This document shows positions 57,931 through 64,000 of a stretch of DNA of 64,000 nt, one piece after another. Under the pieces are notes generated by a model, which was not told the origin of the DNA, did no database searches, and was given only the letters and a program-made list of their open reading frames with translations. Position numbers and translations under genes: made by a program. The stretch spans positions 434,001 to 498,000 of the forward strand of contig WTXG01000012.1 of the NCBI GenBank assembly GCA_022496185.1. The letters run 5' to 3'. The DNA comes from Multifurca ochricompacta. Lineage: Eukaryota; Basidiomycota; Agaricomycetes; Russulales; Russulaceae. Position 1 is the stretch's first letter. Each line of letters begins with the position of its first letter.

Positions 57931-58847
57931 TTTGAGATGTAATAGAAGTTCCTGGTTCCAAGGAGCAGTTAGAACCAGTGCCCAGGTCTCGCTTAAGAGT
58001 GCCACCCCATACTGTGGCGCTATGCTTCAGAACCTAGAAAGGTCCCGCCTTTGTTGTGCGACTTTCTAGGTATAGTAAAGCTGTCTATCGCAATCCTGTA
58101 ACTAGACATAAGCTCTGGTAGACTAGCCAGAGTGTCTAGTGTAAACAAGACTGGGAGTCATGTCATGGAGGAGCCAACCGCAAGTTCCATTAGAGACAAA
58201 GGGTGTATGGCCCTTCCTCTAATGCTGGTGGTGGAGTCCATGATTAAGCCCTAGATGATTGGGGCCATGACTGAGTAGATGACAAGTCTGTCTCTGGTAG
58301 GGCGTGGTTACCCTACAAAGGCAACGAATACTTATGCCCAGAGATGAAGACTATATCTACTATGTATAGACTATAGTAGTGCAGCCTACTTGTATCGAGC
58401 CCAAGCATCATGGGAGTGACTACCCATGCCTTGTTCTAGACCCTAAACTCCACATGCGGGTCGCTAAACCCGGCTTACAGATAGAGCCAAGCATTGACTG
58501 GACTTAAAGCCACAAGCTTCTGGCTATAGGCCTACTAAGACTATCTATGGGACGAAGACCCAGCTACAACTAAGAAATTACTAATACCTAGTGCGCACTC
58601 AAGGAGCTCAAGGTGTTTCACCCGCTTAGGGTCCCTCATCACCTTTTGCAAGAACCCCGAAGGGCTAGCCAAACAGTTCAGGATGAGCAGTAGACTGCGT
58701 CATCCTGTGGGGTGTTAAGGTGCACAGACAGTAAATAGAAAAGCTCACAGGAAGAAGCTGGTGGGAAAGACTTTGAAGCTTTTGTGAGCTTGTGTGCAAA
58801 GAAGCGAGTTGAGCTGAACAAAGGGGAGTTACAGATCAGTATGAGTG

Positions 58848-58862
58848 GCAGGGCCCATAACC
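58848..58862 (-). promoter_or_regulatory. Copia primer-binding site for half initiator tRNA-Met
   Basis: Immediately inside the 5' LTR the plus strand reads GCAGGGCCCATAACC. This equals the anticodon stem-loop of the spliced initiator tRNA at 39,870-39,953 (bases before and after its intron joined), so the retroelement RNA can pair with an internal cut fragment of that tRNA. Priming by a half initiator tRNA is known for Drosophila copia and other Copia elements. Confidence 0.88.
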
Positions 58863-59377
58863 TGTCGAACAATCATGCTGCTGGTTATACTGACTGTGGT
58901 TAGTAGCGGGTTAGGCTAAAAGACAAGTTATACTTCAGAGGGAAGAAGAACTCTATAATACTATTGCTACTGACCTAAAAGACAAGTTATCTACACAGAG
59001 ATTGTTAGTCAAAGGAAAGTAGAAAGTAAGGTAAAAGCGACTTACACTTCAGAGGGAAGAAGAACTCTGAAGTGTAGACGTCAAAACAGACACCCTTATA
59101 TACCCATAGGGGCCAGGGGAAATGGTCTGTGCGCACTGGGAGTAAGTCCACAAGTGCCGGTCAATAAACAGAGAGAGAATAAGGCTATTGGCCGTGGAGA
59201 TATCACATGCTTACTGTGCATTACTAAGTCCATCACTAATCAGCTGAGTAAGGTGAGAAAGAAATGTAATAAAGATAACATAAAAAGTCCGATACTCCGA
59301 GATCTAGTCTAATCTAATCTACAGCTGAAGCGAACCTTAGATGCCTGAAGCATCTCCAGACACGTCCTGTGTCAACA
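58863..59377 (-). repeat. Copia 5' LTR
   Basis: 515 bp, base-for-base the same as 52,861-53,375 in my reading, including the TATA box and the hairpin (59,043-59,076). Confidence 0.95.
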
Positions 59378-59490
59378 AGGTGGCTCTGGCTTTCCTGAAG
59401 TCTGGGCTGAGCCAAAGCTGCCACAGACAGCTTGGCCCAAGCCATGGCTTTTGGCAGAGAAAGTACATATTTTACAACATGTAGAACTAC
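59378..59490 (+). mobile_element. hAT MITE, copy 3, right part
   Basis: Resumes after copia with AGGTG and follows copy 1 (ctctggctttcctgaagtct, then gccacagacagcttgg) to about 59,470 before diverging. The distal TIR was not found, so this copy is truncated. Confidence 0.75.
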
Positions 59491-59767
59491 AGTCAATATC
59501 CTCATAATGCATGACCTAATAATGCATAACCTCCAATAATGCATGGCTTGAGGCTGGAACCAACGTGGGACATAGGGATTTATGCATGCATTCTCATTTT
59601 GAATACTGCATGGCACATTTTGGGGTTATGCATTACCATATTTACCATATTTAGTAATTTGTGGCTGGAAGTGGTCCCAAATACTGTGTGTCTGCTCATG
59701 CATCAAGTCTAAAATGCTGATGTAAAGCTCAAACAAATGCCAGGATTGCCTGGAAATTTTCTCTTCA

Positions 59768-60280
59768 TTGATGCCTGCCAGAAATGTCAAATGTGAGCCC
59801 TGCCAAGGCCAGAAGCCCTATAATCAGCCTCCCAAACCTTCCAAAAACAAAAATCCACCCAAAACATCAGCCATAACAAAGCCCAAGCATGCATGGAGCA
59901 ATTTAACTCTATCTGACTGGCTCAAAGTTGTGCAATACTATGATAACAATCAACCTCTCTCACAGCCAGAAGTGGTAAAATACTTTGCCAACCACACAGA
60001 GGGTGCTTTGCTATTCTCTCAGTCAGCTCTTTCTTGTCATTTGGCTGTAAAGGGACAAGAAGAAGATCAGCAACATCTTCTTGCAAACCCATCTGCCCTT
60101 TCACACAAGAGGGTCTGGGTTGTTACTCAGCCTGATGTTGAAAAGGCTCTTGTTTTATGGGTCAAGCATATGGAAGAAAAGCTGGAGCATATGACATCTG
60201 CCATGCTTGTCACCAAACAAGGTAAATTTGAGGATTTAATGGGTGTTCCAGAAGAGGAGAGGCTGCATAGTGATGGGTAG
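59768..60280 (+). pseudogene. Pogo/Fot-type transposase N-terminal relic
   Basis: 170 codons opening with a Lys/Pro-rich tail, then LTLSDWLKVVQYYDNN, SQPEVVKYFANH and SALSCHL (first helix-turn-helix). The CENP-B-type second helix-turn-helix follows: VWVVTQPDVEKALVLWVKHMEEK and MLVTKQGKFEDLMGVPEEERLHSDG. It stops exactly where the DDE domain should start, so only the DNA-binding half survives. Repeated ataatgcat words at 59,500-59,550 may mark the old terminus. Confidence 0.72.
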
Positions 60281-61111
60281 TGTTTAAAGGTCCAGTTGCC
60301 CAAACCAAAAAAATGACCAAAACTGGACTGAACCCAACCAAATGCAACTGGACCATCAGTTGCAGTTGCACAGATTTGATGACTTACTGGTTGCCAGTTG
60401 CAAGCTATTTCATAATATTGAAAGACCAATAAAAACTGGTTTAAACCAGTTGCAACCAGTCTTTCATTTAAATATAGGGCATAGTGCAGGTCCAGTGGAT
60501 CTGAGTAATCTGTGGGAAAATACTTGCACAAATCTGGGCTCAAGAAATGGCCACATCCAGGATTGAACCCAACACCTCTGGGAGCACTTTCTGTCCAGCA
60601 GCTACATCAGCCAATGCCATGTGGAATGTTTGTTGCCAGGGGTGCTGCCCTCTATTCTTCCCTGCCATGATGTCTCCCATCCAATGTGTTTGTTCAACAA
60701 CCCACCAATTGATCTTGGGCCCCTGCATCAAGGCTACAACATAGGCAATTCAAGACTGTTCATTCTGGATGGTCATGGTCTGGTATTCAAGAAGCAGTGG
60801 AGTTCCACACAGGTCCACCATTAGTTGGTGTTTTCTTTTAGGTGCACAGCAATGTTATCAACAGCATGGGTTGGAATGACAAACTGGAACTTCAAAGCCA
60901 CAGTGTCAAGGTTCTTATCAATGGATTGTGATGTTTCATTCATGAAGCAAGCTTGCCTCAAGTTGGGGTTCAAGTCATATTCTGGGTTCATGGGTCTGTT
61001 ATTCTGGATGCTGTTGGTTGGGGACTTGCTGGCAAGTGACACAAAGTGGTTTTGGTTTTCAGGTGGTACATCTTCCAATTTCTGGTTGTGCTAATTTCTC
61101 TGTTTAGATTT
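60281..61111. other. Unassigned repeat-like DNA with minus-strand open frames
   Basis: 60,285-60,480 has clustered aactgg/ccagtt inverted repeats of MITE type. Minus-strand frames at 60,540-60,731 and 60,821-61,078 have ordinary protein composition (for example WWVVEQTHWMGDIMAG) and might be one eroded gene. I do not recognise a family. Confidence 0.4.
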
Positions 61112-61287
61112 TGTTGAGCAGGTATGTGTGCAGCATACTGACTGTAGTGTTAGCGTATAAGGCTAGACAAAGAAAGTTACTTCAGAGGTTAGAAGAACTC
61201 TATTAACTATACTACTGACCTAGACAAAGAAAGTTCTACATAAGAACGTTAGTCTAATAGTAAGGTAGATAGTAAAGAGGCACTTAC
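61112..61287 (+). repeat. Copia LTR fragment truncated by gypsy copy 2
   Basis: Begins TGTTGAGCAGG and follows the copia LTR (gcagcatactgactgt, then acttcagagg...agaagaactct) for 176 bp until the second gypsy LTR cuts in. It is diverged from the 515-bp LTR and is probably an older family member. Confidence 0.75.
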
Positions 61288-61857
61288 TGTTACGAACCCC
61301 GTCTTCGCCCGTATTCTTTTTCTTACCCAACGACAATCCCTCTCTACCGCCTACACTCCACTACCAGATCACGTCCCCATCGTGGGATCCGTCACATGCT
61401 CTTCGTCCCTCCCCGTGACCTCCTTGCTTGTTCATGTTTACCTACCGTTGTCTTTGTTATCGCTTATCTTCTTATCGTACGACCGGACACTTACTTAATA
61501 CCCTATCAGAAGCCAGGCTTTACGCCCTCCGCTTTCAGATATTCGGGCCCACTTGACTCCGTGTTCTTATCTCATAGACGCCCACTAGATTATGTATATA
61601 AGTCCGCTGTAGCTACCCTGTAGACCTCAGACTCGACTTATTGAATACATCGGTGTTTGTCTTCAGGACTTCCCCTTGAAACTCTTGACTCGATCATCTC
61701 AGTGCTTTTGGCACTTTCCGCTCAACATCGTCATTAGGGAACAGCCCCTTTGACTTTGACTCATCCACTCAAACTCCAAGGGACCTTATTGGTTTCTTAT
61801 CTGAACCTACAAAGCTGTCGCACAAGTCGTGCAGAGCGTCTCGCACCGGACGTAACA
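61288..61857 (+). repeat. Gypsy copy 2, 5' LTR
   Basis: 570 bp, TGTTACGAACCCC to CCGGACGTAACA, homologous to the LTRs at 41,582 and 50,068 but with many substitutions and small deletions. Its 3' partner lies beyond the window. Confidence 0.9.
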
Positions 61858-61876
61858 TCAAGTTGAGTCTCTCACA

Positions 61877-64000
61877 GTGGCTTCCAGCCGCAGTCAGACC
61901 CTCTTCCGAGAAGAGCTCATCGAACGCAGAGACGAGAATAATCTTTCACAGCAGGTACTTGGCTCTGCCGCCTGGAAAGACTTTGAAACCGAGTTTGGAT
62001 ACTACGTCTATCACAACGGAAGATACCAACCAGTAGAATACGACGACGAGAGAAGAGTTTGGTATTGTATCCGGTACTCGGACAGTCGAAACTCTTGGGT
62101 CACTACAAGGCCCGCCCCACCCGAATTCGGATTAGGCCCGTGGAGAGAGAACCCTCTGGCCATTGTCACGGACTCTGAACCAGAAGAGTACGTAGAAGAA
62201 CCCAGTGAAGAAGAAGCACCAGCATTAGCAGAGACTACGTTTCTGGTTGCACCCGAAGTTGTCACGATCAGAGCCCCTGCTTTGACAACTCCACAGATAT
62301 CCATACAGTCCACCAACACAGTAACCCCATTCTATCAAAACATGTCGACAATCGCCACCCAACTTCCCGACCCTGCCCCGCCAGCTCCTGTGGCACCACC
62401 ACCGAACATTCCCCCCCCTCCGGACGTCTGTCTGGAGTGTTACCCCAGACGTTCACTGGGGATCGCTCGCAGAGCAAGAAATTCATGCTGGAGTTCACAA
62501 CATTTAAAAACTTCAACCATGACGTACCACAGATTGTTAACCCATTCCAAAGGGCCAATCTGTTTCTTTCCCTGATCCGAGGGGATGCGGTAGATGACTG
62601 GACGATGGAGCAATTGGAGTGGTTGAACGAACAAGTGGAAAGCGGACGCCGGACTACAAGCGAAGGTCTTTGGGAGACCATAGCCGAGAGATTTAAGGAT
62701 GCGTTTACGGACGGGCAGGCCAAACAGAAAGCTGCCCGTGAACTAAAGTCCCTCAGAATGGAGAAGGGAGAACTTGACGCATACGTAGCCAAGTTCAGAA
62801 GCTTAGCCAACAGAGCCGGCTATGATACAGACGAGGAGGCCACATTGGACCTCTTCTCCCAGGGACTGCCCAACCCTTAGTCAAGAATATCATACAGTTC
62901 CATCATCCCCATGATTGGGACACCTGGGTTGATGCTGCCTGACGACAGCAACAAGATTACCTGGACTTCCAGACACGGTTTGGAGTCGATACCAAAAAGG
63001 GAAAGACCAGAGATCAGTGGAAGACCGCCTTTGGCGTAAAACCTACTCAGCGAGACCCAAACGCCATGGATACCTCCGCAGACCGCGCCCAAGCCCGGGC
63101 AGCGCTCACGGAAGATGAACGGCAGGTGTTGATGAAGGAAGGACGGTGCTTTCGCTGTAAAGCACTAGGACATATGTCTCGAGACTGTCCAAAGAAGGGA
63201 GTACGTGTTGCGGCTGCGACTACCACAGCCGGGGCTCCCGCGCAGAACAATCCACCCACTGTGGACAAACGATCAAAAGAAGAGAAGCTCAGGATATATG
63301 GGCAATATGATGAAGGAGAGCGAAGAAGTGCGCGCCATCTTAGTAGAAAAGGCGTTTGCGAAAAAGGATTTTTGTTAGGCTCAAACCCATCGGCCTGGGC
63401 ACGAGCACTCCATGTCACCTCTGTGTATGCTAGTCGATTCAAGTCATTAAAAATACCAGTTCATTTTGAAACTACACAGAGGACGGCCGACCAAGATATA
63501 TTAGTGGACTCTGGAGCCACCGACAACTTCATTCACCCACGATTGATTAAAACAATGGGCCTGGGAAGGCTGGAACTTCCCCAAGAAAAAAATATTTGGA
63601 ATATCGATGGAACGGCCAATCGTGCTGGCAAAATCACCCACTACACGGATCTACAAGTCCAGGTTGGGGAAATAACAAAGACCATTCGCTTCCTGATTAC
63701 AGATCTAGGAGATGAGGACCTTATCTTGGGTTACCCATGGCTTGCAGCCTTCGAACCAAAAATAAACTGGGCAGACGCAACAATGGACAAAGACTCGTAC
63801 CCGACAATCATTACGTCGCTAGGATACGATTATGCAATCCGGCATCCAGTAATAAGGGCTGTGCGTACAGAAGAAGACCCCGGCTACTGTTACGTCACCA
63901 AAGCATCAGAGCTGGCCCAGAAGGCAGTACAGGGACGGAATGAGAAGACCTACCACGAGGTAGTGCCGGACGTTTACCAGCGGCATTGGAAGGTATTCTC
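61877..64000 (+). pseudogene. Gypsy copy 2, gag-protease, running off the window
   Basis: Gag is better preserved than in copy 1: SSRSQTLFREELIERRDENN at the start, the acidic/Pro linker, KKFMLEFTTFKNFNHDVP, a CCHC knuckle CFRCKALGHMSRDC (about 63,150), and protease DSGATDNFIHPRLIKTMGLG then LILGYPWLAAFEPKINW. The expected start codon reads GTG (61,877), while copy 1 has ATG. There is a frame break near 62,440, and stops near 62,878 and 62,941. It lacks the mariner palindrome, so it shows the empty site (about 63,428). Confidence 0.88.

Larger units (their letters stand above)
52861..59377 (-). mobile_element. Ty1/copia LTR retrotransposon, recent insertion
   Basis: A 6.5-kb element on the minus strand with two 515-bp LTRs that I read as identical. 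A 5-bp target duplication AGGTG flanks it (52,856-52,860 and 59,378-59,382), inside a MITE. Domain order in transcription sense is gag with zinc knuckle, protease, integrase, then RT-RNase H, which defines Copia. The primer site lies next to the LTR at 58,848-58,862, and a short purine tract (atggagggan) abuts the other LTR at about 53,376-53,384. The coding part has at least four frame breaks although RT is open for 538 codons. Confidence 0.95.

Overview
The window is nuclear DNA of a filamentous basidiomycete, most likely an Agaricomycete. The genes are compact and intron-rich, with GT-AG introns of about 45-110 nt, and are packed head-to-head or tail-to-tail. The gene set is typical of mushroom-forming fungi: RIC8, two PHO85-type cyclins, an SS18/SSXT-like polyQ protein, a DAGL-type lipase and DPBB secreted proteins. 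The species cannot be fixed by eye; Cantharellales (Rhizoctonia-like) is only a guess. All exon structures below were built by hand from splice signals, reading phase and protein-family conservation.

Positions 1-39,100 are a gene-rich housekeeping arm. In order: a secreted DPBB/expansin-like protein; KGD4/YMR-31 (2-oxoglutarate dehydrogenase subunit); proteasome alpha-1 (SCL1/PSMA6, minus) divergent from Mediator MED10/NUT2; RIC8 (G-alpha chaperone/GEF); nucleolin-like NSR1 (minus) divergent from the Rab escort protein MRS6; a PCL1/2-like cyclin; an SH3 protein (minus); an SSXT-domain polyglutamine protein (minus); ribosomal protein uL2 (RPL2); an F-box protein (minus); an FGGY carbohydrate kinase (minus); the PIG-A/GPI3 GlcNAc-transferase (minus) divergent from a DAGL-like lipase; SPT4 (minus); and a PHO80/PCL-like cyclin. 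An initiator tRNA-Met gene with a 9-nt intron closes this arm at 39,870-39,953.

Positions 40,400-64,000 are a transposon nest with no host gene that I can support. A hAT-type element (14-bp TIRs, 8-bp target duplication GTGTGGGG) spans 40,411-52,714 because other elements inserted into it. These are a hAT MITE, a decayed chromodomain Ty3/gypsy element that itself contains a palindromic Tc1/mariner-like insertion, and a solo Copia-type LTR that contains a second copy of the MITE. A third MITE copy at 52,803 is split by a complete Ty1/copia element (52,861-59,377, minus strand). Its two 515-bp LTRs read as identical and it has a 5-bp target duplication. A pogo-type transposase relic follows. 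After it, a copia LTR fragment is cut by a second gypsy copy that runs off the right end.

Two threads connect the parts. First, the copia primer-binding site is complementary to the anticodon arm of the spliced initiator tRNA encoded about 19 kb away in the same window, which points to half-tRNA priming. Second, single-base frame breaks occur in genes expected to be functional (uL2, FGGY kinase, perhaps the lipase) and in a copia element whose LTRs are identical. This suggests indel errors in the assembly as much as real decay.
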